Of a stretch of DNA of 64,000 bases, positions 1 to 8,584 are shown one piece after another. A program made the translations under genes and the position numbers. A model generated the notes under the pieces. That model made no database searches. It was given only the letters and a program-made list of their open reading frames with translations, and had not been told where the DNA came from. Each line of letters opens with the position of its first letter. The first letter of the stretch is position 1. Origin of the DNA: 21-14-0-10-47-8 sp966211795 (GTDB taxonomy: Bacteria > Bdellovibrionota > Bdellovibrionia > Bdellovibrionales > Bdellovibrionaceae); the NCBI GenBank assembly GCA_966211795.1, contig CBIHNW010000007.1:62001-126000 (forward strand), in the 5' to 3' direction.

Positions 1-492
1 GATCAGACTGACTTGGGTTCCTTCGGGCTCGGCCAACAAAGTAAACGGCACTCCCCAATGATTGTTAAAGCTTCCTTTTGGCAAATGCACCTGTCGGGCC
101 GAAGAAATCACCGCGCCCGAAAATTCTTTGCTGGTGGTTTTCCCGTTGGATCCGGTGATACCGACGATGATCGATTTGCTTTTCATGCGCTGAGCATGAG
201 CGAGATCTTGCAATGCCCGCAAAGTGTCTTCGACTTTGATGATCGTCACTTGATTTTTCAGGCTTGCGAGCTCGGGCGTTTCTTGATGTATCACCAAGCC
301 GGCCGCCCCTTGCGCCACCGCTTTGCCGAGAAACTGATGCGCATCGAAGGCATCACCTTTCAAAGCGAAAAACAACTGGCCCGTCAGATCGACGCGGGTG
401 TCGCTGCCGACGCCTTGAAAGCTCTGGGAGGCAGTGGACAAAACTTGACCCTTCGTCGAGTCAACAACATCTGTGAGCGAAATTTTCTTCAT
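1..492 (-). CDS. murF: UDP-N-acetylmuramoyl-tripeptide--D-alanyl-D-alanine ligase MurF, N-terminal part
   Basis: MurF adds D-Ala-D-Ala to the UDP-MurNAc-tripeptide in the cytoplasm, the last soluble step of the peptidoglycan precursor. Only the first 164 residues are inside the window; the gene continues beyond position 1. The ATP-binding loop GITGSNGKTT lies at residues 111-120, followed by the family-typical FNNHWGVPF at 142-150. The ATG overlaps the stop of murE by 4 bp (ATGA), so the two are probably translationally coupled. The start is supported by that overlap and by the usual N-terminal Mur domain length. Confidence 0.95.
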   Translation of the reverse strand, partial: MKKISLTDVVDSTKGQVLSTASQSFQGVGSDTRVDLTGQLFFALKGDAFDAHQFLGKAVAQGAAGLVIHQETPELASLKNQVTIIKVEDTLRALQDLAHAQRMKSKSIIVGITGSNGKTTSKEFSGAVISSARQVHLPKGSFNNHWGVPFTLLAEPEGTQVSLI

Positions 493-1976
493 TGCAGCAG
501 TTCCTTTGCTGTTTCAAAATCACTGAACGGAATTTTTTCTTTGCCGATGATTTGGTAATCTTCATGACCTTTGCCGGCGATCAAGATCACGTCGTGCGGT
601 TTCGCCATGCGAATGACGGCGTCGATCGCTTTGCGGCGATCGGCCTCGATGCGAATGCGGGATTGGGGACCGCGCACGTCTTGGCCCTCGACGATGTCCT
701 GGATGATTTGCAGCGGATCTTCGGTGCGCGGATTGTCCGAGGTTACCATCACGAAATCGGAACCCTTCAGCGCCATCGCCGCCATTTCGGGGCGTTTGCC
801 TTTATCGCGATCTCCGCCACAACCAAAAATCGTCCAAATCTGCGAATGAGTTTTCGCCCCCGAGCGCACCGCTTGCAAAGCGCGCAGCACATTGTCGAGC
901 GCATCCGGAGTGTGAGCGTAATCAACAAAGACATTCAAAGATTTGGCGTTCGGCACAGACTGCAGTCGCCCCGGCACCCCGGCGAATCGGGTGAGCGCTT
1001 CGAGACTGACCGCTGGCGGCACTCCTGCGGTGGCGGCGGCCGCGATCACCGCGACGGCATTCGCCACATTGTGCGCGCCACACATCGGAAGATACGATTT
1101 GTATTCGCCCGCCGGAGTTCGCAATTCAAAATCCGTGCGCTGGAAATCGACGTTCGTCACCTTGTAACGGAAATCCGAATTTTTTCTCTGTCCGTAGCTC
1201 CACAGCGCCGCTGAAGAAGCCACCCGCATGCGCGCACCCCAATGATCATCGATGTTGACGATGGCGAAGTGCGGATTTTTTTGCGATTTCCACATCAGAT
1301 CGGTGAACAGGCGCTGCTTGCTTTGAAAATAATCTTCCATATCAGAATGATAATCCAGGTGATCGCGGGTGAGATTGGTGAAGATCACGGTGTTGAACTC
1401 GACCCCGTCGGCGCGTCTTTGCACCAAGGCGTGGCTCGAGACTTCCATGGCAACGGCCCGAGCTCCGGCCTGTTTCATTTCCAGCAATCGCTTTTGCAAT
1501 GAGATCGGATCCGGGGTCGTCATTTCGGTGGGCCACACGCGATCATTCAGGTGATGATTGATCGTGCCCATCACGCCACACGGAGAATTAACTTTGTCCA
1601 GGACCGATTCCAGCATGTAAGTCACCGAGGTTTTGCCGTTGGTACCGGTCACGCCAAAGCAAAACAGCTGATGAGAGGGATGGCCGTAGAACCGGGCCGC
1701 CAAAAGATCCGTCGCTTGTCGCGCATCTTTGACGATTTGCACGAAGCCGGTGAAACTTTTTGGCACTTCGCTGGATTTTTCGACGACCACCGCCACCGCT
1801 CCGGCTTCACAAGCTTGCGGCAGAAATTGATGGCCATCGATTTTGGTTCCGGGGATTGCGACGAAAACGGCGCCAAGATGAACATGCCTTGCATCATGAG
1901 TGAGAGAAAGAACTTCCACCTCGGGAGCAGAAGATTGATATTCCGGCAGAATCTTGAGAAGCTCGGGCAGTTTCAC
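489..1976 (-). CDS. murE: UDP-N-acetylmuramoyl-tripeptide synthetase MurE (meso-DAP adding)
   Basis: MurE ligates the third stem-peptide residue onto UDP-MurNAc-L-Ala-D-Glu. The 495-residue length is normal for the family. The P-loop GTNGKTS is at residues 111-117, TTPD and HLDYH motifs follow, and the C-terminal domain has GCGGDRDKGKRP and DNPRTEDP. DNPR is the known meso-diaminopimelate signature, so the third residue is predicted to be meso-DAP. The gene overlaps murF by 4 bp. Its upstream neighbour in the usual cluster, ftsI, is separated here by an opposite-strand esterase, so murE probably has its own promoter in the 43 bp shared with that gene. Confidence 0.97.
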   Translation of the reverse strand: MKLPELLKILPEYQSSAPEVEVLSLTHDARHVHLGAVFVAIPGTKIDGHQFLPQACEAGAVAVVVEKSSEVPKSFTGFVQIVKDARQATDLLAARFYGHPSHQLFCFGVTGTNGKTSVTYMLESVLDKVNSPCGVMGTINHHLNDRVWPTEMTTPDPISLQKRLLEMKQAGARAVAMEVSSHALVQRRADGVEFNTVIFTNLTRDHLDYHSDMEDYFQSKQRLFTDLMWKSQKNPHFAIVNIDDHWGARMRVASSAALWSYGQRKNSDFRYKVTNVDFQRTDFELRTPAGEYKSYLPMCGAHNVANAVAVIAAAATAGVPPAVSLEALTRFAGVPGRLQSVPNAKSLNVFVDYAHTPDALDNVLRALQAVRSGAKTHSQIWTIFGCGGDRDKGKRPEMAAMALKGSDFVMVTSDNPRTEDPLQIIQDIVEGQDVRGPQSRIRIEADRRKAIDAVIRMAKPHDVILIAGKGHEDYQIIGKEKIPFSDFETAKELLQ

Positions 1977-2019
1977 TGGTCAAACCTCGATTAAACTTGG
2001 AACAGAAAGCACATCGCAC

Positions 2020-2721
2020 ATGAGAAAACTTGGCAGTCTTCAGTGTCTCGAAACACATCCTAGGATCGAACCAAAAGAGGGTCAACAAAGCCTTACCTTT
2101 ATTCTGTTTCATGGCTACGGTGCAGATGCGTATGATTTGCAGACGTTATCGGATGTGATCACCGCGCCAAGCCCACTGCATTTTATTTTTCCACAAGGAA
2201 CTCTCGAGGTTCCCATCGGCCCCGGATGGACCGGTCGCGCTTGGTGGCCGATCAATGTTCAAGCACTGCAAGAGGCCGCGATGCGTGGCGAACCCCGAGA
2301 TCTGTCAAAGGAAACAACGCCCGGGATACCAGAGCTTCGCAAAAAAATCTTTCAAGCCATCGAGATGCTGAAGGTCCCTTGGAATCAAATTATTTTAGGC
2401 GGTTTCAGCCAAGGCGCGATGCTGGCCACCGACATTTGCATAAACGCTCCCGAAAATCCGCGCGCGCTGGTCACTTTGTCCGGAGCGCTGGTCAATAAAG
2501 AAGAGTGGAAGCCCTTGGTCGCGCGCCGAGCTGGAACTCCGTTTTTCATGAGCCACGGAAAAATGGACACCGTCTTAGACATTCGCGGCTCTTCGCAGCT
2601 GGAAACTTTCCTGATCAATGCAGGTCTCAAAGGAAAACTGAACAGCTTCAATGGCGCCCACGAAATCCCAGTCGAAATCATCACCAAGCTCAACGAATTT
2701 CTGCAACAAGTCGCCAAGTAA
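2020..2721 (+). CDS. Alpha/beta-hydrolase, phospholipase/carboxylesterase family
   Basis: This is a 233-residue cytoplasmic serine hydrolase of the acyl-protein thioesterase/carboxylesterase type. The oxyanion region HGYGADAYD is near the N-terminus, the nucleophile is the Ser of GFSQGA, the acidic residue is likely in GKMDTVLD, and the catalytic His is in GAHEIP. I chose the ATG at 2020 because homology-like sequence begins there; upstream in-frame codons look non-coding. It is divergent from murE and convergent with ftsI, an unusual insertion in the division/cell-wall cluster. The substrate cannot be read from the sequence. Confidence 0.85.
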   Translation: MRKLGSLQCLETHPRIEPKEGQQSLTFILFHGYGADAYDLQTLSDVITAPSPLHFIFPQGTLEVPIGPGWTGRAWWPINVQALQEAAMRGEPRDLSKETTPGIPELRKKIFQAIEMLKVPWNQIILGGFSQGAMLATDICINAPENPRALVTLSGALVNKEEWKPLVARRAGTPFFMSHGKMDTVLDIRGSSQLETFLINAGLKGKLNSFNGAHEIPVEIITKLNEFLQQVAK

Positions 2722-2725
2722 CGCT

Positions 2726-2799
2726 CGCAAATCTGCTCCGGATCCCGAGGGCTCTCGCAAATCTGTTCAAGCGATCGAGCGAGGGCTCCCGCAAATCTG
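2726..2799. repeat. Three short direct repeats CGCAAATCTG
   Basis: CGCAAATCTG occurs at 2726-2735, 2756-2765 and 2790-2799. The last two copies are preceded by GAGGGCTC, making a longer unit of about 19 bp. The block directly follows the esterase stop codon and contains no plausible gene. Its role is unknown. Confidence 0.6.
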
Positions 2800-2848
2800 G
2801 TAGCGGGAACGCCGACCATGATAAAGCTCATTGAGGGGGTCGAGAGCC

Positions 2849-2907
2849 CCTCGTCCATGATATTGACCATTGGCACGCTATACCAACGGTCAACATCATG
2901 GATGAGG
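2849..2907. repeat. Inverted repeat element, 25-nt arms (copy A)
   Basis: The left arm (2849-2873) and right arm (2883-2907) are complementary at 22 of 25 positions, with a 9-nt loop. All three mismatches are transitions that would still pair as G-U in RNA of one strand. A diverged copy is at 8479-8565; the shared right-arm core reads ACGGTCAACATC. It lies in the 348-bp gap between two convergent genes and could act as a hairpin or be a REP/MITE-like repeat. Confidence 0.7.
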
Positions 2908-3020
2908 AGACATGATTTTTGCGAATAGTCGATTCTAATTCGCATCGCTATCGGACATCACTTCATCCACCCCGAGAAGGCGCCTTCGCGAACATCTGCA
3001 AGTGGAAGTCCTTGAATCGA

Positions 3021-3058
3021 ACTCCAATATGTTGGATTTTTGACCAACATATTGGAGT
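3021..3058. repeat. Perfect 15-bp hairpin after ftsI
   Basis: ACTCCAATATGTTGG at 3021-3035 is followed by an 8-nt spacer and its exact complement at 3044-3058. It starts 11 bp past the ftsI stop codon and lies between convergent genes. Neither strand has a T-tract after it, so it is not a classical intrinsic terminator; an mRNA 3-prime stabiliser or protein-binding palindrome is equally possible. Confidence 0.6.
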
Positions 3059-3069
3059 CCGGCGGAAGC

Positions 3070-5163
3070 TTACTTTACCAATGAGCGGAATTCGTCTGCG
3101 GGTTTTAAGATGACCATGATTTTTTTATTTGCCGGCATCGGCGAACCCGCGGCCGGAATGACTTCAGAGACCAAGCCCATTCCACGAACTTTGACTTGAA
3201 GATCTTGGCCTGCGACTTGGCGGAACACTTCACGCAAGGTCATGCGATTCAGATCCGGAACCACTTCGGGTCCTGCCGTTTCTGGTTTTTGCAAAAGTTC
3301 GGACGCCGTTAACACTTGCGCTTCGGGCAGAACTGGATTTTGCAGATTCTGCATTTGCTTCTTGGTTTCTTTGCTCACTGGCGCAATGGCCGCGACGGCG
3401 GAGGATTCACCTTTGCCGCGAACTTTTTTACGCGCCAGTGGACTTGCGGACTCTTTATCGATGAAATTTTTCTCGGACAGAATCATCGGCGCGATTCCTT
3501 CGCGGCGAACGGCGTAAGACGCCAATCGCGAGAACAGCGGGGCCGCGACCTGTGAGCCGTAATAAGAATTCTTTTTTGGATGATCGATCATGACGAAGAT
3601 CACGAATTTCGGATCGGTCGCCGGAATGAAGCCACCAAAGCTTGAAACGTAGGCGCCTTTCATGTAGCCGCGACCTTGCGGATTTGCCTTCTGCGCGGTT
3701 CCCGTTTTTCCGCCGACTAAAAATCCGTCAACCTTGGCATTCACACCGGTTCCACCCGGTGCGGTCACACCGGTTAACATCAATCGCAAACTGGAAGCAT
3801 CTTCCGGAGTCATGATGCGACGTTGGGTTTTGGGTTGGTACTCGCTGGTCGCGCCGGTGTCGGGATCAAAAATCGATTGCACGATGTAGGGCGAATTCAG
3901 AACTCCGCCATTGGCAATCGCTGCGTATGCATTCGCCATCTGCAAAGCCGTCACCGCGATTCCGTGACCGAACGAAATATTCGCCAACAAGTGCGGCCGC
4001 CAAGGCAAAGGCTGCATCAATCCTTTCGCGTCGCCCGGAAGATCGACGCCGCTTTTTTGTCCGAAACCAAAATCCTGCAAGCCTTTTCGCAAAACTTCAG
4101 GTCCGAGATCAAATGCGATCTTCGTGGTTCCGATATTGGACGAGTACGCTAAGATTTCCGAAACCGTCAGCTGCGCCCACTTCTCTTTTGTTTCGGCTTC
4201 GCGGATCACGCGATCACCAACCTGAAAGCGGCCGTTTTCGGTATTGTACTTGGTGTTCGGCTGAACGATTTTTTCTTTCAGTGCCGTCGCGATCACGAAA
4301 GTCTTCATCGTACTGCCCGGCTCGAAAGCGTCGGTCACGGCGCGATTGCGTCGCTGCTCAGGTCGAAGCTTCGCGGCTTTGTTTGCATCGAAGCTCGGCG
4401 CCGAGGACATCGCCAGAATCGCCGAAGTCTTCGCGTCCAAAATCACGCCCATCGCGTTGTCGGCATCAAATTCAGAAATCGTTTGGTTCAACTCGGTCTC
4501 CAGAACGTGCTGCAAATCCGCATCGACCGTCAGTTTGATTTCAGCGCCATCTGGATTTTCAGCGAACATCAAACCATCCGCCACCAACGGACGACCGCGG
4601 GCATCCCGGCGAACGGTGACTTTCTTTTTATTTCCCTGCAAAAACTGATTGTGAGTGAGTTCCAGTCCTTCGAGCCCTTGCCCCTCTTGCCCGACAAAGC
4701 CGATCACTTGCGACAACAGGTTTTCATTCGGATAAACGCGCTTGAATTCTTCGACGATCTGCAGGCCCTTGACGTCCAAAGCTTTCACTTCTTTAGCTTG
4801 CTCTTCCGGAAGAATGCGCTGAATCCACACGAAACGTTTTTTCGGATCCTTGATTTTGGCCTGAATGGATTCCGGACTGAGGTTCAAGATGGCTCCCAAT
4901 TTTTTCGAAAGCCATTTTCGATTCTCGATCAGCTTTGGGTCGGCGAATAAAGAATAAGCCTTGGTCGACATCGCCAGCTCGCGACCGGCACGATCGACAA
5001 TCGCTCCCCGCCGATTTTGCAAGGTGATCACCGTCTGAAACTGACGGGCCTGCATGGTTTCCAATCGCTTGTTGGGAAAGACCTGCAGGACGGAGGCGCG
5101 CAAAATCAGAATGCTCCACAACAACACCAATCCCGAGAACAGGATGACGATTCGGCTTTTCAA
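3070..5163 (-). CDS. ftsI: Division-specific peptidoglycan transpeptidase FtsI (class B PBP) with PASTA domain
   Basis: FtsI cross-links septal peptidoglycan in the periplasm. The 697-residue protein has one N-terminal membrane segment (about residues 5-25), a PBP dimerisation domain, and a transpeptidase domain with S284-xx-K287 (GSTMK), SSN at 341-343 and KTG at 486-488. After a charged linker, residues 637-690 form a PASTA-like domain (VVPDLNRMTL start), which makes it longer than the enterobacterial enzyme of about 590 residues. Its ATG overlaps the ftsL stop by 4 bp, so ftsL and ftsI are co-translated. PASTA on a division PBP is better known from Gram-positives but also occurs in this lineage (inference). 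Confidence 0.95.
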   Translation of the reverse strand: MKSRIVILFSGLVLLWSILILRASVLQVFPNKRLETMQARQFQTVITLQNRRGAIVDRAGRELAMSTKAYSLFADPKLIENRKWLSKKLGAILNLSPESIQAKIKDPKKRFVWIQRILPEEQAKEVKALDVKGLQIVEEFKRVYPNENLLSQVIGFVGQEGQGLEGLELTHNQFLQGNKKKVTVRRDARGRPLVADGLMFAENPDGAEIKLTVDADLQHVLETELNQTISEFDADNAMGVILDAKTSAILAMSSAPSFDANKAAKLRPEQRRNRAVTDAFEPGSTMKTFVIATALKEKIVQPNTKYNTENGRFQVGDRVIREAETKEKWAQLTVSEILAYSSNIGTTKIAFDLGPEVLRKGLQDFGFGQKSGVDLPGDAKGLMQPLPWRPHLLANISFGHGIAVTALQMANAYAAIANGGVLNSPYIVQSIFDPDTGATSEYQPKTQRRIMTPEDASSLRLMLTGVTAPGGTGVNAKVDGFLVGGKTGTAQKANPQGRGYMKGAYVSSFGGFIPATDPKFVIFVMIDHPKKNSYYGSQVAAPLFSRLASYAVRREGIAPMILSEKNFIDKESASPLARKKVRGKGESSAVAAIAPVSKETKKQMQNLQNPVLPEAQVLTASELLQKPETAGPEVVPDLNRMTLREVFRQVAGQDLQVKVRGMGLVSEVIPAAGSPMPANKKIMVILKPADEFRSLVK

Positions 5164-5447
5164 TTGAGCTCCCGCGAGGCCGCCACGGTCGAAGAACCCG
5201 TCAGGTGGATGATTTGGTTGGCCTGGATTTTCTTCAGCGTGAAGCGGCTCTGCGCCAGGCGCTCGACGTTTTGCGGCCGCGTGATTTTCGCCAGCTGCAT
5301 CGTGCGTTCACGTTTTTCCTCGATGACCTGGCGCTGTTCGCGCGTGGATTTTAAAATCACGTAACCCAGGCGTCGCTCTTCCATTTGCAAGAAGACCAGG
5401 GAAAATAAAGTTCCGATGATAAGAAGAACACTGAAAAATGGCTTCAA
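5160..5447 (-). CDS. ftsL: FtsL-like cell division protein
   Basis: This 95-residue protein has a single N-terminal transmembrane helix (about residues 4-22) followed by a periplasmic coiled coil and short tail, the FtsL layout. Sequence identity in FtsL families is weak, so the assignment rests on size, topology and position between rsmH and ftsI, the conserved order in the division cluster. FtsL would act with FtsB/FtsQ to recruit and activate FtsW-FtsI. It overlaps ftsI by 4 bp. Confidence 0.85.
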   Translation of the reverse strand: MKPFFSVLLIIGTLFSLVFLQMEERRLGYVILKSTREQRQVIEEKRERTMQLAKITRPQNVERLAQSRFTLKKIQANQIIHLTGSSTVAASRELN

Positions 5448-5463
5448 CTGATGGCTCCCGCTT

Positions 5464-5484
5464 GTTGCAAATCTCGGGAGCGTT
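5464..5484. other. Short hairpin between rsmH and ftsL
   Basis: In the 50-bp gap between rsmH and ftsL, CTCCCG and CGGGAG flank a spacer containing TTGCAAATCT, which resembles the CGCAAATCTG repeats at 2726-2799. It could modulate transcription or translation of ftsL, but there is no T-tract. Confidence 0.3.
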
Positions 5485-5497
5485 TTGGATCCGCGCC

Positions 5498-6475
5498 CTA
5501 GTTGCTTTTTTTATCGCGCCACTTGTCTTTTGATTTCCAACGTTTGTGATCGTGGTTATCGTCAGAGGTGGCGCTTTGTTCGTCGCGAAGCTCAAAGACG
5601 CGGAGCTTGGCACTGCGGGCTCGTGGATTCTCTTTGGCTTCATTCCATTCGGCCTGAATCACTTTTTTGTTCACGATGGAGCCCGCATCCATGGTCTCCG
5701 CAAGTTCCTTGAACTTGTTCTTTACGATTCTATCTTCAAGCGAATGAAATGTCAGGACAGCAAGGCGCCCTTTGGACCTCAGTCCATGCGCTAAATTTTC
5801 AAGAGAGTTTTCAACCACTTCCAGTTCGCGATTGACGTACAAACGAAGCGCCATAAAGTACTGCGTGGCCGGATGAAAGCCTTTTCGGTGCCAGCCTTCC
5901 ACCCGCTCGATCAATCCCGCCAGATCCCGTGTTGTCAGAAATGGCTTCTCATCCCGATCGTTCACGATGGCGCGAGTGACCCGATAAGGCCTTGGAATTT
6001 CACCGAGATTTTTGAACAGATCATTGAGCTCTTCCTCGGAAAGATCGCGAATCAAATCCGCCGCCGTCGGCCCCGCCGAGTTGTTCATGCGCATGTCCAA
6101 AGGACCTTCGTGATAAAAACTAAATCCCCTCGGACCTTGGTCCAGCTGCGGAGAGCTGACGCCGAGATCGAGCAACATCAAATCAAACTCGCCATATTTT
6201 TCTTTGGTGTAATCCGAAAAATTGGCGTGATGAATTTGCAAACGACCTTCGGCAATCCACTCTTTGAAATTTTCCTGGGCAAACTGAATGGCTTCCGGAT
6301 CCTGATCGACCGCGACCGCCGAAATCTGCGGATAATTTTCCAGCAACGCTTTCAGGTGTCCGCCGCGCCCAAAGGTCCCATCAAAGTATCGAAGCTTCGC
6401 ATCGGGTTGGGCCGCAATCACCGGCGTGAACATCTCGAGTATCGGCTGCAGAAGTACGGGAATGTGTCCGGTCAT
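5498..6475 (-). CDS. rsmH: 16S rRNA m4C1402 methyltransferase RsmH (MraW)
   Basis: RsmH N4-methylates C1402 of 16S rRNA using S-adenosylmethionine. The 325-residue protein begins with the typical HIPVLLQPILEMF, has the SAM-binding GTFGRGGHLKALLE and the family signature LDLGVSSPQLDQGPRGFSF. It heads the division cluster and is normally preceded by mraZ, but no mraZ-like gene is seen upstream; a divergent zinc-ribbon gene is there instead. The C-terminus carries a Lys/Asp-rich tail of about 20 residues beyond the catalytic core. Confidence 0.96.
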   Translation of the reverse strand: MTGHIPVLLQPILEMFTPVIAAQPDAKLRYFDGTFGRGGHLKALLENYPQISAVAVDQDPEAIQFAQENFKEWIAEGRLQIHHANFSDYTKEKYGEFDLMLLDLGVSSPQLDQGPRGFSFYHEGPLDMRMNNSAGPTAADLIRDLSEEELNDLFKNLGEIPRPYRVTRAIVNDRDEKPFLTTRDLAGLIERVEGWHRKGFHPATQYFMALRLYVNRELEVVENSLENLAHGLRSKGRLAVLTFHSLEDRIVKNKFKELAETMDAGSIVNKKVIQAEWNEAKENPRARSAKLRVFELRDEQSATSDDNHDHKRWKSKDKWRDKKSN

Positions 6476-6639
6476 TTGGGTGTCGATCCTTGGGTCAAAA
6501 AGAATGGCCGAACTTACCGGAATCTATTGGGGATGGCAAGCGAAGTGGCGTCCCCACATGCATGCCCACCCATCGACCTTCGAACGGACCCTTGCACAAT
6601 TCTCTTTGCCAGGGATCAAAGTCTGCTTACCATGGAAGT

Positions 6640-7704
6640 ATGCTGATCAACTGTCCTAAATGCGGATTTTCACAACCCCGGGATCGCTACTGCGCAAATT
6701 GCGGTATCGACATGGAGGCCTTCAAACCGAGCCAAACTCCGGTTTCGAAAAAAATTCTATTTAGCCCCATCCTGCATGTGACGTTGATTTTGCTTTTCGT
6801 CGTTGTTGCCATTTACTTTATTCGCCAGCGCCAGCGAGAAGAGCTGCGCGCTCGTGTCGAGTTCCTGAAAGGCGGTCCGCTGCTGGTCGAGCGCGCTCCG
6901 AAGGTTCAAGATTCGGCGGCGACCCCGAATGCAGCGCCGGCTCCCAGTGCCCCACCTGCAAGTGATACCAACAACGCACCAGCCACCGCTGCCGCGACCA
7001 ATGTTTCGGCAACGGCGGGCGCGATTTCGGCGGGCACCGCGCAGCCGATCTCTGGAGCTCAACCGGCCTCGGAAACTGCCGGTCTGCGGGCTGGAACCCA
7101 GGCTCTGAACAACGCCAATCGCACCACGCCAAGCCGCGCGGTGATCATTTATGCGGAAATCGATCGCCGAGTTCTGAACACTTGGATGAACGAGCTTCGT
7201 GCGGCCGGTCAGCTTCGCAGCTTCGATTCGGTAACCATGGGACCGCTGCCGCAGATTTCGCAGAAATTGAAAAATCCGGGCATCAAGATTCTGCAACAGA
7301 TGGAACTGTCGCTGTTGACCCAGTCTTCGCCCTATGAATGGTTTGCCGGAACCCATCGTACGAACGACAACGAAAACGAAATGGGCTTTTTCTCGTCCTT
7401 GGTCATGGGAGACTCGAAGGACGGCCTGATCCATGGCGAAGTCGAAGTCCAACGCGCTTTCCGCGACCCGAATGATCCGGCAAAAGCGATGGAACGCATC
7501 TCATTTGGAGGTCCTTTCGAGATGCCGATGGGATCCGGTTTCGTGATGCGCGGTCTGCTTCCTAGCAAATACGCGAGCGAACTGAGCGAAGATAACAATT
7601 CAGACCCTTTGCTTTCGGTCTTCAAATCCCGGGCTTTCCGCACCGAAGAGACGGAATTTACACTGATTCTTGATTTTGATACAGGCGGTCCACAGTCCAA
7701 GTGA
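6640..7704 (+). CDS. Zinc-ribbon single-pass membrane protein of unknown function
   Basis: The protein has 355 residues from the ATG at 6640, chosen because the zinc ribbon CPKC-x8-YCANC starts immediately after it. Order of parts: four-Cys zinc ribbon (residues 4-25), a transmembrane helix at about 43-62, an Ala/Pro/Thr-rich linker to about residue 170, and a folded C-terminal domain of about 180 residues with no motif I recognise. A cytoplasmic zinc ribbon and an extracytoplasmic C-terminal domain would be the expected topology. It is divergent from rsmH across 164 bp. Confidence 0.75.
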   Translation: MLINCPKCGFSQPRDRYCANCGIDMEAFKPSQTPVSKKILFSPILHVTLILLFVVVAIYFIRQRQREELRARVEFLKGGPLLVERAPKVQDSAATPNAAPAPSAPPASDTNNAPATAAATNVSATAGAISAGTAQPISGAQPASETAGLRAGTQALNNANRTTPSRAVIIYAEIDRRVLNTWMNELRAAGQLRSFDSVTMGPLPQISQKLKNPGIKILQQMELSLLTQSSPYEWFAGTHRTNDNENEMGFFSSLVMGDSKDGLIHGEVEVQRAFRDPNDPAKAMERISFGGPFEMPMGSGFVMRGLLPSKYASELSEDNNSDPLLSVFKSRAFRTEETEFTLILDFDTGGPQSK

Positions 7705-7764
7705 TCAAGCCTTGACCGAGCCCTTTCCCCTGAGGCAATTTTGAGGGACTGAAGGAGCCGGCAC

Positions 7765-8295
7765 ATGACCAACTTGAAACTTTCCAGTTACATCAAAGAA
7801 GAAGCAATTCAGGCCAAGGTGAAAGAGCTGGGCCAAATCATCACTAAAAAATTCAAAGGCAAAGACGTCGTCGCCGTTTGCGTTTTGAAGGGCTCTTTTT
7901 TTTTTTACTCAGACCTGATTCGCGCCATTGACACCGACATCACTTGCGAATTTTTCGGCGTTTCCAGCTACCACGGTGGAACTTCTTCTTCCGGCGAAGT
8001 GAAAGTCACTTTGGACCTTTCAACTCCGGTTGAAGGCAAACACGTGATCCTGGTCGAAGACATCGTCGACACGGGCCTGACCATGAATTATTTGAAAACG
8101 GCCATCAACTCGCGCAAACCCAAGAGCCTGACCACCATCGCATTACTGGAAAAGCCAGATGCTTTAAAAGTTCCGTGCGAAATCGACATGGTTGGCTTTA
8201 AGATCCCAAATGATTTCGTCGTCGGCTACGGCCTGGATTACCAAGGCTTCTACCGAAATCTCCCGTACATCGCCCAAGTTCAAAATTTCAATTAA
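7765..8295 (+). CDS. hpt: Hypoxanthine phosphoribosyltransferase
   Basis: This purine salvage enzyme makes IMP/GMP from hypoxanthine or guanine and PRPP. Its 176 residues are typical. The N-terminal VLKGSFFFYSDL loop and the PRPP-binding signature VILVEDIVDTGLTMNYL are clear, followed by the base-binding region GFKIPNDFVVGYGLDY. A ribosome binding site (GAAGGAG) precedes the ATG. An uninterrupted run of 11 T (7896-7906) encodes part of the SFFFY stretch. A strong terminator follows. Confidence 0.96.
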   Translation: MTNLKLSSYIKEEAIQAKVKELGQIITKKFKGKDVVAVCVLKGSFFFYSDLIRAIDTDITCEFFGVSSYHGGTSSSGEVKVTLDLSTPVEGKHVILVEDIVDTGLTMNYLKTAINSRKPKSLTTIALLEKPDALKVPCEIDMVGFKIPNDFVVGYGLDYQGFYRNLPYIAQVQNFN

Positions 8296-8313
8296 TTGAT
8301 AATCAAAGTTTTT

Positions 8314-8344
8314 GTCACCGCCGTATTGGCGGTGACTTCTTTGC
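8314..8344 (+). terminator. Rho-independent terminator of hpt
   Basis: A perfect 9-bp stem GTCACCGCC/GGCGGTGAC (8314-8322 and 8328-8336) with a 5-nt loop is followed by a T-rich stretch. It begins 18 bp after the hpt stop codon. Confidence 0.8.
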
Positions 8345-8478
8345 GCTTTTCTCAATCGAAGCAAAGAGCTGGATCGAAGCAGAGCTTTCATGACTGTTTG
8401 TCTCAAGCTTTGCTACGCTAGCCATTTTCATCATCAGAATTTAGATTCAAAGAACGACAATTCACGAATTGAAAGGGT

Positions 8479-8565
8479 CTCCATCCACGATCTTTGCCGT
8501 AGGTCAGACACGTTATCTTGGAATCAAGATATTGCATCGTTCCGACGGTCAACATCGTGGATGAG
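8479..8565. repeat. Inverted repeat element, copy B of the 2849-2907 family
   Basis: The left arm 8479-8503 and right arm 8542-8565 share about 20 of 24 positions as inverted complements. The right-arm core ACGGTCAACATCGTGGATGAG-type sequence matches copy A except for single changes. The centre holds its own small palindrome, ATCTTGGAATCAAGAT. It lies in the 364-bp gap between hpt and the transglycosylase gene, where I see no credible gene. Confidence 0.6.
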
Positions 8566-8584
8566 CGCCTATCAAACACACAAA

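Noticed and set aside
492..1214. Long plus-strand frame antisense to murE
   Set aside because: It lies wholly inside a clear murE with intact motifs; its product is Arg/His-rich without family features, a typical antisense shadow in this GC range.
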